This document shows positions 1-14,040 of a stretch of DNA of 64,000 bases, piece after piece (the first letter of the stretch is position 1; the number at the start of each line of letters is the position of its first letter). Under the pieces are notes generated by a model. That model searched no databases, was not told the DNA's origin, and worked only from the letters and a program-made list of their open reading frames with translations. This DNA is from Bubalus kerabau (lineage: Eukaryota > Chordata > Mammalia > Artiodactyla > Bovidae): the NCBI RefSeq assembly GCF_029407905.1, contig NW_026577903.1:2046001-2110000 (forward strand). The letters run 5' to 3'. The position numbers and the translations under genes are program-made.

Positions 1-3000
1 CGTCATTGCTCTCCAGTCATGGTAGGGTATCGGGCCTCAAGACGCGGTAAAGAAGGACTGTCAAGGTCTTTCTCAGAATGCAGCAGGAAACCCTGGGTTC
101 ACTCGACTTGTGCCAGTGACCGCAGAGAGCTTCTGAGGGTGCCTCTGAGAATCAGGGATACTGTGGAGTTTTAGGGGCCTCTCGGGACTCCACTGGGTAT
201 GACGCAATGGAAGAGGGCCTCATTTCGAGTTGATGCAGGAACGTCAGGTTTCATCTACATTTCTGACTCCGATCGCACGGTCCCTGCAGAGTTGGGAAAG
301 GAGAGTCAGGCCTTCTCTTGTGTGGAGGAACGGAACTCCGCATGCCTCTCTAGTTCTTCAAGGGATGACAGGACACTTGTCGATCTGTGTTTGGAATCTG
401 CGTGTTTTTCCGTACTATGCATGGGGATGTCAGTACCCCTTCGTGTTGTGCATTCATCCACAGGTTTGCTTTCGAAGAGGTGTCCTGGCATCGGGTTCTT
501 ATTAAGAGCGGACCGGGAAATCGGGGTCTTTCCGCATGTGGCACCACCCACCAGGCTACGTCTCGAATTTCCTAGTGAGACCGGCCTCATCCTGAGGTGC
601 GCCGGGAAGGTCGGAACCCCTTGCAGACAAAGCAGGGGAATCGACCCTCCTGTCTCGATCAGGAGGGGAGAAGTGGCACAGATGAGGTGATGCCGGGAAC
701 CTCGGTGTTCCCCTCCAGTGAGACCAGTGTGTTGGGGAACTTTTGGGGTCGCATCAAAGGTGCCAAGTACCGTATCGCACTTCAAGATGGAACGTAAGAC
801 TTCTTTTGAGACGCTGTAGCGGCAATGGCCGCATCTTGCGATGAAGAGGGAACGACGTGGTTTTTCGCGAGTTGTGGCGGGATTCTTGAGTTACAACGGG
901 AAATTCAGGCTTCCTCTTCTGTTGGCCCAGGGAAGTCCAGTCTTCCATTCGAGTTGCGAGGGAGAGTTGGGGATTGCTCTCGAGTCACTGCAGGAAAAAA
1001 GAGACCTCATCTAGGCTTGTGTCCAGGACCTAATGTTTCTCTCCAGGGGCGACAGGGATCTCCGGTTCACATATCAGACACACCCGAGGAGTCAGGCCTC
1101 GCCTCGAGGGGAAGGAAAAGACTCCGCTCTCCTCTCGAGTCGCGACGGGTATGTCTTGGAGTCCACTGAGTGACCAAAAGGGAGTCAAGCCTACTGTGGA
1201 GTTTGGAGAGAGGACTCGGGATTGCTCTCCAGGCCATGCTAGAAAAGAAGGCCGTCATGTCGCGAAAATGGGGGCGTCTCGTGGGTTTTCTCTATCTGTG
1301 GCGCCAGTGTTTGGTTTCTCACGAGGTATGACGGGGAGCTCAGGGAGCCTCTCGTGTGGCGCCAGGGAAGTCAGGGCTTCATGAGTGTAGCAGAGGGAGC
1401 GCGTCATTGCCCTCGAGTCATGGTAGGGGATTCAGGCCTCAAAATGCGTTGAAGAAGGACTCTTGAGTTCTTTCTATGGTGGCGGCAGTAAACCCTGGGC
1501 TCACTCGAATTGTGCTGGTGACCTCAGGGAGCTTCTCAGGGTGCCTCTGAGAAGTCAGGGATACTGTGGAGCTGGGACGCATCTCTCGGGAGTCCACTGG
1601 GTTTCGTGCAATGGAAGAGGTCCTAATCTCGAGTGGAGGCAGGAACCTCAGCATTCCTCTCGTGACTTCACTGGCGCTGGTCTGATTCGGATCGCAAAGT
1701 CCCTGCAGAGTTGGGACAGGAGAGTCAGGCATCGTCTTGTGTAGAGGAATGAAACCCCACTTGCCTCTTGAGTTCTTCAGGGGTGACAAGCCACTTGTTG
1801 AGCTGTATGTGGAACCTGCGGGTTTTTCCGGACGATGCACGAGGGTGTCAGTGCCCCTTTGTGTTGTGCCTTCATCCACAGGGTTGCCTTCGAAGAGGTG
1901 TCCAGGCATTGGGTTCTTATCAAGAGCGTACCGGGAAATCATAGTCTTTTGGCATGTGGTACCAACCGCGAGCTACGTCTCGAATTTCCTCGTGAGACTG
2001 GCCTCATCCTGAAGTGCCCCGTGAAGGTCGGGAACCCCTTACAAACAAAGCAGGGGAAGTGACCCTCCTATCACGAACAGGAGGGGAGAAGGGGCTCAGA
2101 TAAACTGGTGCCGGGAACCTCGGTGTTCACCTCGAGTGAGACCGATATTTCAGGGAACTTTTGGGGTCACATCAAGGGTGTCAAGTATCGTTTTGCACTT
2201 CAAGACGGAACGTGGGACTTTTCTTGAGAAGCTGTAGCGGGCAAGGGCCTCATCTTGTGATGACGAGGGAACCAAGTGCTTTTTCTCGAGTTGCGGCGGG
2301 ATTCTCGAGTTACGAAGGGGAATTCAGGCTTCCTCTTGTGTTGGCCCAGGGAAGTCCAATCTTCCATTCGAGTTGTCAGGGAGAGCGGGGGATTGCTCTC
2401 GAGTTACAGAAGGGCAAAAGAGACCTCATCTAGACTTGTTTCCAGGACCTAATGTTCCTCTCCAGGGGAGACAGGGATCTCGGGGTTGCATTCCAGACCC
2501 ACCTGGTGAGTCAGGCCTTGTCTCGAGGGGAAGCAAAGGACTCAATTCTCCTCTCAAGTCGCGACGGGTATCTCTTGGAGCCCACTAAGTGGCCTAAAGG
2601 GAGTCAAGCCTCCTGTGGAGTTTGGAAAGAGGATTCGGGATTCCTCTCCAGGCCATGCAGGAAAAGAAGGCCCTCATCTCGCGATGACAGGGGCGTATGG
2701 TGAGTTTTCTCAAGCTGCGGCGTCAGTGTGGGGTTTCTCACGAGGTACGACAGGGAGCTCAGGGAGCCTCTCTTATGGCGCCAGGGAAGTCAGGTCTCCA
2801 TGTGCGTGGCGAGGGGGTGCGTGTCATTTCTAAAGAGCCATGGAAGCAGAGTCGGGCTTCAAGACACTTTGAAGTAGGACTCTCGAGGTCTTTTTCCCAT
2901 TGTGGCAGGAAACCCTGGGTTCCCTCGACATGTGCCGGTGACCTCATGGAGCTTCTCCGGGTGCCTCTGAGAAGTCAGGGGTACTGTGGAGTTGGGAGGG

Positions 3001-4460
3001 GCCTCTCTGGACTCCACTGGGTTTGGTGCAATGGATGAGAGCCTCATCTCGAGTGGAGGCAGGAACCTCATGTTTCCTCTCCTGGGTTTCCTGTCGCTGG
3101 TACTGACTCGGATCGCAGTTTCCCTGCAGAGTTGGTACAGAAAATCAGGTCTCGTCTTGTGTGGAGGAATGGAACTCCACTTGCCTGTCGAGTTGTTCAC
3201 AGGGTGACAGACCACTTGTTGAACTGCGTTTGTAACCTGCGGGTTTTTCTGGACGATGCACGGGGGTGTCAGTGCCCCTTCGTGTTGTGCTTTCATCCAC
3301 AGGTTTTCCTTCGTAAAGGTGTCAGGGCATCACGTTCTTATCAAGAGCAGACCGGGAAATCGGGGTCTTTCGGCTTGTGGCACCACCCACGAGGCTATGT
3401 CTCGAATTTCCTCGTGAGACCTGCCTCATCCTTAGGCGCGCTGGAAAGGTCGGGAACCCCTTCCAGACATAGCAGGGGAATCGACACTCCTGTCGCGATC
3501 ACGAGGGGAGAAGGAGCTCAAATGAAGTGGTTCCGGGAACCTCGGTGTTCCTTTCGAGTGAGACTGGTATGTCGGGGAATTTTGAGATTGCATCAAGGGT
3601 GCCAAGTAACGTTTCGCACTTCAAGACAGAACGTGGGGCTTCTCTTGAGTCACTGTAGCGGGCAAGGGCCTCATCTAGCGCTGATGGGGGAACCACGTGG
3701 ATTTTCTCGAGTTTCGGCGGGATTCTCGAGTTACGATGTCGAATTCAGGCTTCCAATTGTATTGGCCCAGGGAAGTGCAATCTTCAATTCGATTTGCGAG
3801 GGAGAGCTGGCGATTGCTCTCTAGTAACTGCAGTGCAAAACAGACCTCATCTAGGCTTGTGTCCAGGACCGAGTTTTCCTCTCCAGGTGTGACAGGAACT
3901 CGGGGTTGCATTCCAGACTCACACGGGGAGTCAGGCCTCGTCTCGAGGGGAAGCAAAGGACTCTGCTCTCCCTTCAGGTCCTGACAGGTATCTCTTGGAG
4001 CCAACTGAGAGGCCTAAAGAGAGTCAAGCCTCCTGTGGAGTCTGGAGAGAGGACTCGGTTTTGCTCTCCATGCCAGGCAGGAAACAAGTCCCTCATCTCG
4101 TGATGACGGGGGCGTATCGTGGGTTTTCTCGAGCTGCGGTGCCTGAATGGAGTTTCCGAAGAGGTACGACGGGGAGCTCAGGGAGACTCTCTTCAGGAGT
4201 CAGGGAAGTCAGGTCTCCATGCGCATGGCGATGGGGAGCGGGTATTTGCTCGCGAGTCATGGTAGGGGAATCGGGCCTCAAGACGCGCCGAAGGACTCTC
4301 AAGGTCTTTCTTGGGTCGCAGCAGGAAACCCTGGGTTCCCTGGACTTGTGCCGGTGACCTCAGGTAGATTCTGAAGGTGCCTCTGAGAATTCAGGGATAC
4401 TGTGGAGTTGGGAGGGGCCTCTCGCGACTCATCTGGGTTTGGTGCAATGGAAGAGGGCCT
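1..4460 (+). repeat. Satellite I (1.715-type), divergent block A
   Basis: Head-to-tail tandem repeat identified as bovine satellite I from its ~1.4-kb monomer, its many CTCGAG-like hexamers and its general sequence. The same landmark (a GAAAAGAAGG-type stretch after the motif CTCTCCAGGCCATGC) recurs near 1,243, 2,662 and 4,082, so these monomers are 1,419-1,420 bp, longer than the 1,405 bp of the homogenised blocks. Copies differ from each other at many scattered sites and are AT-richer than the neighbouring block; for example they read GGAACTCCACTTGCC where block B reads GGAACCCCGCTGGCC. The window opens inside a monomer, about 160 bp after where the landmark would fall. This is non-coding pericentromeric satellite; the short frames found in it are not genes. 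Confidence 0.92.
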
Positions 4461-7400
4461 CACCTCGAGGGGAGACAGGAACCTCAGGATTCCTCTCTGT
4501 TTCGGACTCCGACCGCAGGGTCCCTGCAGAGTTGGGACAGGAGAGTGAGGCCTCGTCTTGTCTGAGGAAGGGCACCCCGCTGGCCTCTCGAGTTGCTCAG
4601 GGGGTCTCAGGCCCCTCGTCGAGCTGTGTGTGGAACCCGCGGGTCTTTGCGGAAGATGCACGGGGGTGGGAGCGCCCCTTCGTGTTGTGCCTTCACCCAC
4701 AGGGTTGCCTTCGAAGAGGGGTCCGGGCCTCGGGTCCTTCTCAAGGGCGGACCGGGGAATCGGGGGCGTTCGGCATGTGGCACCACCCACGTGGCTCGTC
4801 TCGAATTTCCTCGTGAGACCGGCCTCATCCTGAGGTGCGCCGGGAAGGCCGGGAACCCCTTCTAGACCACGCAGGGGAATCGCCTCTCCTGTCGCGATCA
4901 GGAGGGGAGAAGGGGCTCCGAGGAAGCGGTGCCGGGACCCTCGGTGTTCCCCTCGAGGGAACCCGGCGTGTCGGGGGACTTTTGGGGGTCGCAGGAAGGC
5001 TGTCAGGGACCGTTTCGCCCTTCAGGGCGGAACAGGGGACTTCCCTTGAGACGCCGTCGCGGGCAAGGGCCTCATCTTGCCAAGAGGTGGGAACCACGTG
5101 GGTTTTCTCGAGTTGCGGCGGGATTCTCGAGTTACGACGGGGATCTCAGCCTTCCCCTTGGGTTGGCCCTGGGAAGCCCAATCTTCCCCTCGGGTTGCGA
5201 GGGAAAGCTGGGGGTTGCGCTCGAGTCACTGCAGGGCCGAACAGACCTCACCTAGGCGTGTGTCCGGGACCTAATATTCCTCTCCAGGGAAGGCAGGGAT
5301 CTCGGGGTTGCATTCCAGGCTCCCCCGGGGAGTCAGGCCTCGTCTCGAGGGCAAGCCATGGACTCCACTCTCCACTCGAGTTGCGACGCGGGTCTCTTGG
5401 AGACCCCTGAGCGGCCTCAAGGGAGTCCAGCCTCCTCTTCCGTTTGGAGAGAGGACCCGGGATTGCTCTCCAGGCCATGCAGGAAAAGAAGGCCCTCAGC
5501 TGGCGAGGACGGGGGCGTCTCAGGGGTTTCCTCGAGCTGCGGCGCCCGAGGGGGTTTTCTCCCGAGGAACGACGAGGATCTCAGGGAGCCTCTCGTGCGG
5601 CGCCAGGGAAGTCAGGTCTCCATGCGCGTGGCGAGGGGGAGCGCGTCCTGGCTCTCGAGTCACGGGAGGGGACTAGGGCCTCGAGACGCGTTGAAGAAGG
5701 ACTCTCGAGGTCTTTGTCGGGGGGCGGCGGGAAACCCTCGTTTCCCTCGCCTTCTGCCGGGGCCCTTAGGGAACTTCCCAGGGTGCCTCTGAGAGGCGAG
5801 GGATCCTGTGGAGGTGGCGGGGCCCCTCGGGACTCCGCTGGGTCTGGCGCAACGGAAGAGGGCCTCACCTCGAGGGGAGGCAGGCACCTCAGGCTTCTTC
5901 TCCGTTTCGGACTCCGACCGCAGGGTCCCTGCAGAGTTGGGACAGGAGAGTCAGGCCTCGTCTTGTCTGAGGAAGGGAACCCCGCTGGCCTCTCGAGTTG
6001 CTCAGGGGGTCTCAGGCCCCTCGTCGAGCTGTGTGTGGAACCCGCGGGTCTTTGCGGACGATGCACGGGGGTGGCAGTGCCCCTTCGTATTGTGCCTTCA
6101 CCCACAGGGTTGCCTTCGAAGAGGGGTCCGGGACTCGGGTCCTTCTCAAGAGCGGACCGGGGAATCGGGGGCGTTCGGCATGTGGCCCCACCCACGTGGC
6201 TCGTCTCGAGTTTCCTCGTGAGACCGGCCTCATCCTGAGGTGCGCCTGGAAGGCCGGGAACCCCTTCCAGACCACGCAGGGGAATCGCCTCTCCTGTCGC
6301 GATCAGAAGGGGAGAAGGGGCTCCGAGGAAGCGGTGCCGGGATCCTCGGTGTTCCCCTCGGGGGACCCCGGCGTGTCGGGGGACTTTTGGGGGTCGCAGG
6401 AAGGCTGTCAGGGACCGTTTCGCCCTTCAGGGCGGAACAGGGGACTTCCCTTGAGACGCCGTCGCGGGCAAGGGCCTCGTCTTGCCAAGCGGTGGGAACC
6501 ACGTGGTTTTTCTCGAGTTGCGGCGGCATTCTCGAGTTACGACGGGGATCTCAGCCTTCCCCTTGGGTTGGCCCTGGGAAGCCCAATCTTCCCCTCGGGT
6601 TGCGAGGGAAAGCTGGGGGTTGCGCTCGAGTCACTGCAGGGCCGAAGAGACCTCACCTAAGCGTGTGTCCGGGACCTAATTTTCCTCTCCAGGGAAGGCA
6701 GGTATCTCGGGGTTGCATTCCAGGCTCCCCCGGGGAGTCAGGCCTCGTCTCGAGGGGAAGCCAAGGACTCCGCTCTCCTCTCGAGTCGTGACGCGGGTCT
6801 CTTGGAGCCCCCTGAGCGGCCTCAAGGGAGTCCAGCCTCCTCTTCCGTTTGGAGAGAGGACCCGGGATTGCTCTCCAGGCCATGCAGGAAAAGAAGGCCC
6901 TCAGCTGGAGAGGACGGGGGCGTCTCAGGGGTTTCCTCGAGCTGCGGCGCCCGTGGGGGTTTTCTCCCGAGGCGCGACGAGGATCTCAGGGAGCATCTCG
7001 TGCGGCGCCAGGGAAGTCAGGTCTCCATGCGCGTGGCGAGGGGGAGCGTGTCCTGGCTCTCGAGTCACTGGAGGGGACTAGGGCCTCGAGACACGTTGAA
7101 GAAGGACTCTCGAGGTCTTTCTCGGGGGGCGGCGGGAAACCCTCGTGTCCCTCGCCTTCTTCCGGGGAACTTAGGGAACTTCCCAGGGTGCCTCTGAGAG
7201 GCGAGGGATCCTGTGGAGGGGGCGGGGCCCCTCGGGACTCCGCTGGGTCTGGTGCAACGGAAGAGGGCCTCACCTCGAGGGGAGGCAGGAACCTCAGGCT
7301 TCCTCTCCGTTTCGGACTCCGACCACAGGGTCCCTGCAGAGTTGGGACAGGAGAGTCAGGCCTCGTCTTGTCTGAGGAAGGGAACCCCGCTGGCCTCTCG

Positions 7401-10400
7401 AGTTGCTCAGGGGGTCTCAGGCCCCTCGTCGAGCTGTGTGTGGAACCCGCGGGTCTTTGCGGAAGATGCACGGGGGTGGGAGCGCCCCTTCGTGTTGTGC
7501 CTTCACCCACAGTGTTGCCTTCGAAGAGGGGTCCGGGCCTCGGGTCCTTCTCAAGAGCGGACCGGGGAATCGGGGGCGTTCGGCATGTGGCACCACCCAC
7601 GTGGCTCGTCTCGAATTTCCTCGTGAGACCGGCCTCATCCTGAGGTGCGCCGGGAAGGCCGGGAACCCCTTCTAGACCACGCAGGGGAATCGCCTCTCCT
7701 GTCGCGATCAGGAGGGGAGAAGGGGCTCCGAGGAAGCGGTGCCGGGACCCTCGGTGTTCCCCTCGAGGGAACCCGGCGTGTCGGGGGACTTTTGGGGGTC
7801 GCAGGAAGGCTGTCAGGGACCGTTTCGCCCTTCAGGGCGGAACAGGGGACTTCCCTTGAGACGCCGTCGCGGGCAAGGGCCTCATCTTGCCAAGAGGTGG
7901 GAACCACGTGGGTTTTCTCGAGTTGCGGCGGGATTCTCGAGTTACGACGGGGATCTCAGCCTTCCCCTTGGGTTGGCCCTGGGAAGCCCAATCTTCCCCT
8001 CGGGTTGCGAGGGAAAGCTGGGGGTTCCGCTCGAGTCACTGCAGGGCCGAACAGACCTCACTTAGGCGTGTGTCCGGGACCTAATATTCCTCTCCAGGGA
8101 AGGCAGGGATCTCGGGGTTGCATTCCAGGCTCCCCCGGGGAGTCAGGCCTCGTCTCGAGGGCAAGCCAAGGACTCCGCTCTCCTCTCGAGTTGCGACGCG
8201 GGTCTCTTGGAGCCCCCTGAGTGGCCTCAAGGGAGTCCAGCCTCCTCTTCCGTTTGGAGAGAGGACCCGGGATTGCTCTCCAGGCCATGCAGGAAAAGAA
8301 GGCCCTCAGCTCGCGAGGACGGGGGCGTCTCAGGGGTTTCCTCGAGCTGCGGCGCCCGTGGGGGTTTTCTCCCGAGGCACGACGAGGATCTCAGGGAGCC
8401 TCTCGTGCGGCGCCAGAGAAGTCAGGTCTCCATGCGCGTGGCGAGGGGGTGTGCGTCCTGGCTCTCGAGTCACGGGAGGGGACTAGGGCCTCGAGACGCG
8501 TTGAAGAAGGACTCTCGAGGTCTTTGTCGGGGGGCGGCGGGAAACCCTCGTTTCCCTCGCCTTCTGCCGGGGACCTTAGGGAACTTCTCTGGGTGCCTCT
8601 GAGAGGCAAGGGATCCTGTGGAGTTGGCGGGGCCCCTCGGGACTCCGCTGGGTCTGGCGCAACGGAAGAGGGCCTCACCTCGAGGGGAGGCAGGCACCTC
8701 AGGCTCCCTCTCCGTTTCGGACTCCGACCGCAGGGTCCCTGCAGAGTTGGGCCAGGAGACTCAGGCCTCGTCTTGTCTGAGGAAGGGAACCCCGCTGGCC
8801 TCTCGAGTTGCTCGGGGGGTCTCAGGCCCCTCGTCGAGCTGTGTGTGGAACCCGCGGGTCTTTGCGGACGATGCACGGGGGTGGCAGTGCCTCTTCGTGT
8901 TGTGCCTTCACCCACAGGGTTGCCTTCGAAGAGGGGTCCGGGCCTCCGGTCCTTCTCAAGAGTGGACCGGGGTATCGGGGGCGTTCGGCATGTGGCCCCA
9001 CCCACGTGGCTCATCTCGAATTTCCTCGTGAGACCGGCCTCATCCTGAGGTGCGCCAGGAAGGCCTGGAACCCCTTCCAGACCACGAAGGGGAATCGCCT
9101 GTCCTGTCGCGATCAGGAGGGGAGAAGGGGATCAGAGGAAGCCGTGCCGGGACCCTCGGTGTTCCCCTCGGGGGAACCCGGCGTGTCGGGGGACTTTTGG
9201 GCGTCGCAGGAAGGCTGTCAGGGACCGTTTCGCCCTTCAGGGCGGAACAGGGGACTTCCCTTGAGACGCCGTCACGGGCAAGAACCTTATCTTGCCAAGC
9301 GGTGGGAACCACGTGGGTTTTCTCGAGTTGCGGCGGCATTCTCGAGTTACGACGGGGATCTCAGCCTTCCCCTTGGGTTGGCCCTGGGAAGCCCAATCTT
9401 CCCCTCGGGTTGCGAGGGAAAGCTGGGGGTTGCGCTCGAGTCACTGCAGGGCCGAAGAGACCTCACCTAAGCGTGTGTCCGGGACCTAATTTTCCTCTCC
9501 AGGGAAGGCAGGGATCTCGGGGTTGCATTCCAGGCTCCCCCGGGGAGTCAGGCCTCGTCTCGAGGGGAAGCCAAGGACTCCACTCTCCTCTCGAGTCGCG
9601 ACACGGGTCTCTTGGAGCCCCCTGAGCGGCCTCAAGGGAGTCCAGCCTCCTCTTCCGTTTGGAGAGAGGACCCGGGATTGCTCTCCAGGCCATGCAGGAA
9701 AAGAAGGCCCTCAGCTGGCGAGGACGGGGGCGTCTCAGGGGTTTCCTCGAGCTGCGGCGCCCGTGGGGGTTTTCTCCCGAGGCACGACGAGGATCTCAGG
9801 GAGCCTCTCGTGCGGCGCCAGGGAAGTCAGGTCTCCATGCGCGTGGCGAGGGGGAGCGCGTCCTGGCTCTCGAGTCACGGGAGGGGACTAGGGCCTCGAG
9901 ACGCGTTGAAGAAGGACTCTCGAGGTCTTTCTCGGGGGGCGGCGGGAAACCCTCGTTTCCCTCGCCTTCTGCCGGGGCCCTTAGGGAACTTCCCAGGGTG
10001 CCTCTGAGAGGCGAGGGATCCTGTGGAGGTGGCGGGGCCCCTCGGGACTCCGCTGGGTCTGGCGCAACGGAAGAGGGCCTCACCTCGAGGGGAGGCAGGC
10101 ACCTCAGGCTTCTTCTCCGTTTCGGACTCCGACCGCAGGGTCCCTGCAGAGTTGGGCCAGGAGAGTCAGGCCTCGTCTTGTCTGAGGAAGGGAACCCCAC
10201 TGGCCTCTCGAGTTGCTCAGGGGGTCTCAGGCCCCTCGTCGAGCTGTGTGTGGAACCCGCGGGTCTTTGCGGACGATGCACGGGGGTGGCAGTGCCCCTT
10301 CGTATTGTGCCTTCACCCACAGGGTTGCCTTCGAAGAGGGGTCCGGGACTCGGGTCCTTCTCAAGAGCGGACCGGGGAATCGGGGGCGTTCGGCATGTGG

Positions 10401-13400
10401 CCCCACCCACGTGGCTCGTCTCGAGTTTCCTCGTGAGACCGGCCTCATCCTGAGGTGCGCCTGGAAGGCCGGGAACCCCTTCAAGACCACGCAGGGGAAT
10501 CGCCTCTCCTGTCGCGATCAGAAGGGGAGAAGGGGCTCCGAGGAAGCGGTTCCGGGACCCTCGGTGTTCCCCTCGGGGGAACCCGGCGTGTCGGGGGACT
10601 TTTGGGGGTCGCAGGAAGGCTGTCAGGGACCGTTTCGCCCTTCAGGGCGGAACAGGGGACTTCCCTTGAGACGCCGTCGCGGGCAAGGGCCTCGTCTTGC
10701 CAAGCGGTGGGAACCACGTGGTTTTTCTCGAGTTGCGGCGGCATTCTCGAGTTACGACGGGGATCTCAGCCTTCCCCTTGGGTTGGCCCTGGGAAGCCCA
10801 ATCTTCCCCTCGGGTTGCGAGGGAAAGCTGGGGGTTGCGCTCGAGTCACTGCAGGGCCGAAGAGACCTCACCTAAGCGTGTGTCCGGGACCTAATTTTCC
10901 TCTCCAGGGAAGGCAGGTATCTCGGGGTTGCATTCCAGGCTCCCCCGGGGAGTCAGGCCTCGTCTCGAGGGGAAGCCAAGGACTCCGCTCTCCTCTCGAG
11001 ACGCGACGCGGGTCTCTTGGAGCCCCCTGAGCGGCCTCAAGGGAGTCCAGCCTCCTCTTCCGTTTGGAGAGAGGACCCGGGATTGCTCTCCAGGCCATGC
11101 AGGAAAAGAAGGCCCTCAGCTGGCGAGGACGGGGGCGTCTCAGGGGTTTCCTCCAGCTGCGGCGCCCGTGGGGGTTTTCTCCCGAGGCGCGACGAGGATC
11201 TCAGGGAGCCTCTCGTTCGGCGCCAGGGAAGTCAGGTCTCCATGCGCGTGGCGAGGGGGAGCGTGTCCTGGCTCTCGAGTCACTGGAGGGGACTAGGGCC
11301 TCGAGACACGTTGAAGAAGGACTCTCGAGGTCTTTCTCGGGGGGCGGCGGGAAACCCTCGTTTCCCTCGCCTTCTGCCGGGGACCTTAGGGAACTTCCCA
11401 GGGTGCCTCTGAGAGGCGAGGGATCCTGTGGAGGTGGCGGGGCCCCTCGGGACTCCGCTGGGTCTGGCGCAACGGAAGAGGGCCTCACCTCGAGGGGAGG
11501 CAGGCACCTCAGGCTTCCTCTCCGTTTCGGACTCCGACCGCAGGGTCCCTGCAGAGTTGGGACAGGAGAGTCAGGCCTCGTCTTGTCTGAGGAAAGGAAC
11601 CCCGCTGGCCTCTCGAGTTGCTCAGGGGGTCTCAGGCCCCTCGTCGAGCTGTGTGTGGAACCCGCGGGTCTTTGCGGAAGATGCACGGGGGTGGCAGTGC
11701 CCCTTCGTGTTGTGCCTTCACCCACAGGGTTGCCTTCGAAGAGGGGTCCGGGCCTCGGGTCCTTCTCAAGAGCGGACCGGGGAATCGGGGGCGTTCGGCA
11801 TGTGGCCCCACACACGTGGCTCGTCTCGAATTTCCTCGTGAGACCGGCCTCATCATGAGGTGCGCCGGGAAGGCCGGGAACCCCTTCCAGACCACGCAGG
11901 GGAATCGCCTCTCTTGTCGCGATCAGGAGGGGAGAAGGGGCTCAGAGGAAGCGGTGCCGGGACCCTCGGTGTTCCCCTCGGGGGAACCCGGCGTGTCGGG
12001 GGACTTTTGGGTGTCGCAGGAAGGCTGTCAGGGACCGTTTCGCCCTTCAGGGCGGAACAGGGGACTTCCCTTGAGACGCCGTCGCGGGCAAGGGCCTCAT
12101 CTTGCCAAGTGGTGGGAACCACGTGGTTGTTCTCGAGTTGCGGCGGCATTCTCGAGTTACGACGGGGATCTCAGCCTTCCCCTTGGGTTGGCCCTGGGAA
12201 GCCCAATCTTCCCCTCGGGTTGTGAGGGAAAGCTGGGGGTTGCGCTCAGTCACTGCAGGGCCGAAGAGACCTCACCTAAGCGTGTGTCCGGGACCTAATT
12301 TTCCTCTCCAGGGAAGGCAGGGATCTTGGGGTTGCATTCCAGGCTCCCCCAGGGAGTCAGGCCTCGTCTCGAGGGGAAGCCAAGGACTCCGCTCTCCTCT
12401 CGTGTTGCGACGCGGGTCTCTTGGAGCCCCCTGAGCGGCCTCAAGGGAGTCCAGCCTCCTCTTCCGTTTGGAGAGAGGACCCGGGATTGCTCTCCAGGCC
12501 ATGCAGGAAAAGAAGGCCCTCAGCTCGCGAGGACGGGGGCGTCTCCGGGGTTTCCTCGAGCTGCGGCGCCCGTGGGGGTTTTCTCCCGAGGCACAACGAG
12601 GATCTCAGGGAGCCTCTCATGCGGCGCCAGGGAAGTCAGGTCTCCATGCGCGTGGCGAGGGGGAGCGCGTCCTGGCTCTCGAGTCACGGGAGGGGACTAG
12701 GGCCTCGAGACGCGTTGAAGAAGGACTCTCGAGGTCTTTGTCGGGGGGCGGCGGGAAACCCTCGTTTCCCTCGCCTCTGCCGGGGACCTTAGGGAACTTC
12801 CCAGGGTGCCTCTGAGAGGCGAGGGATCCTGTGGAGGTGGCGGGGCCCCTCGGGACTCCGCTGGGTCTGGCGCAACGGAAGAGGGCCTCACCTCGAGGGG
12901 AGGCAGGAACCTCAGGCTTCCTCTCCGTTTCGGACTGCGACCGCAGGGTCCCTGCAGAGTTGGGACAGGAGAGTGAGGCCTCGTCTTGTCTGAGGAAGGG
13001 AACCCCGCTGGCCTCTCGAGTTGCTCAGGGGGTCTCAGGCCCCCCGTCGAGCTGTGTGTGGAACCCGCGGGTCTTTGCGGACGATGCACGGGGGTGGCAG
13101 TGCCCCTTCGTGTTGTGCCTTCACCCACAGGGTTGCCTTCGAAGAGGGGTCCGGGCCTCTGGTCCTTCTCAAGAGCGGACCGGGGAATCGGGGGCGTTCG
13201 GCATGTGGCCCCACCCACGTGGCTCGTCTCGAATTTTCTCGTGAGACCGGCCTCATCCTGAGGTGCGCCGGGAAGGCCGGGAACCCCTTCCAGACCACGC
13301 AGGGGAATCGCCTCTCCTTTCGCGATCAGGAGGGGAGAAGGGGCTCAGAGGAAGCGGTGCCAGGACCCTCGGTGTTCCCCTCGGGGGAACCCGGCGTGTC

Positions 13401-14040
13401 GGGGGACTTTTGGGGGTCGCAGGAAGGCTGTCAGGGACCGTTTCGCTCTTCAGGGCGGAACAGGGGACTTCCCATGAGACGCCGTCGCGGGTAAGGGCCT
13501 CATCTTGCCAAGCGGTGGGAACCACGTGGTTTTTCTCGAGTTGCGGCGGCATTCTCGAGTTACCACGCGGATCTCAGCCTTCCCCTTGGGTTGGCCCTGG
13601 GAAGCCCAATCTTCCCCTCAGGTTGCGAGGGAAAGCTAGGGGTTGCGCTCGAGTCACTGCAGGGCCTAAGAGACCTCACCTAAGCGTGTGTCCGGGACCT
13701 AATTTTCCTCTCCAGGGAAGGCAGGGATCTCGGGGTTGCATTCCAGGCTCCCCCGGGGAGTCAGGCCTCGTCTCGAGGGGAAGCCAAGGACTCCGCTCTC
13801 CTCTCGAGTCGCGACGCAGGTCTCTTGGACCCCCTGAGCGGCCTCAAGGGAGTCCAGCCTCCTCTTCACTTTTGAGAGAGGACTCGTGATTGCTCTCCAG
13901 GCCAGGCAGGAAAAGAAGGCCCTCACCTCGCGAGGACGGGGGCATCTCAGGGGTTTCCTCGAGCTGCGGCACCCGTGGGGGTTTTCTCCCGAGGCACGAC
14001 GAGGATCTCAGGGAGCCTCTCGTGCGGCGCCAGGGAAGTC
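4461..14040 (+). repeat. Satellite I, homogenised GC-rich block B (~7 monomers)
   Basis: Landmarks fall at 5,483, 6,888, 8,293, 9,698, 11,103, 12,507 and 13,910: spacing is 1,405 bp four times, then 1,404 and 1,403. Sequence is GC- and CpG-rich and the monomers are very alike. Variants show higher-order structure. A rare TCTAGACC at 4,861 recurs at 7,671 (2,810 bp), while CTTCGTATTG near 6,083 recurs near 10,298 and ATCAGAAGG near 6,302 near 10,517 (both 4,215 bp). The left edge is fairly sharp near 4,465; the right edge is gradual between 13,860 and 14,220. This fits recent amplification by unequal exchange. One monomer has a 2-bp loss at ~12,246 (GCTCAGTCAC instead of GCTCGAGTCAC). Confidence 0.92.
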
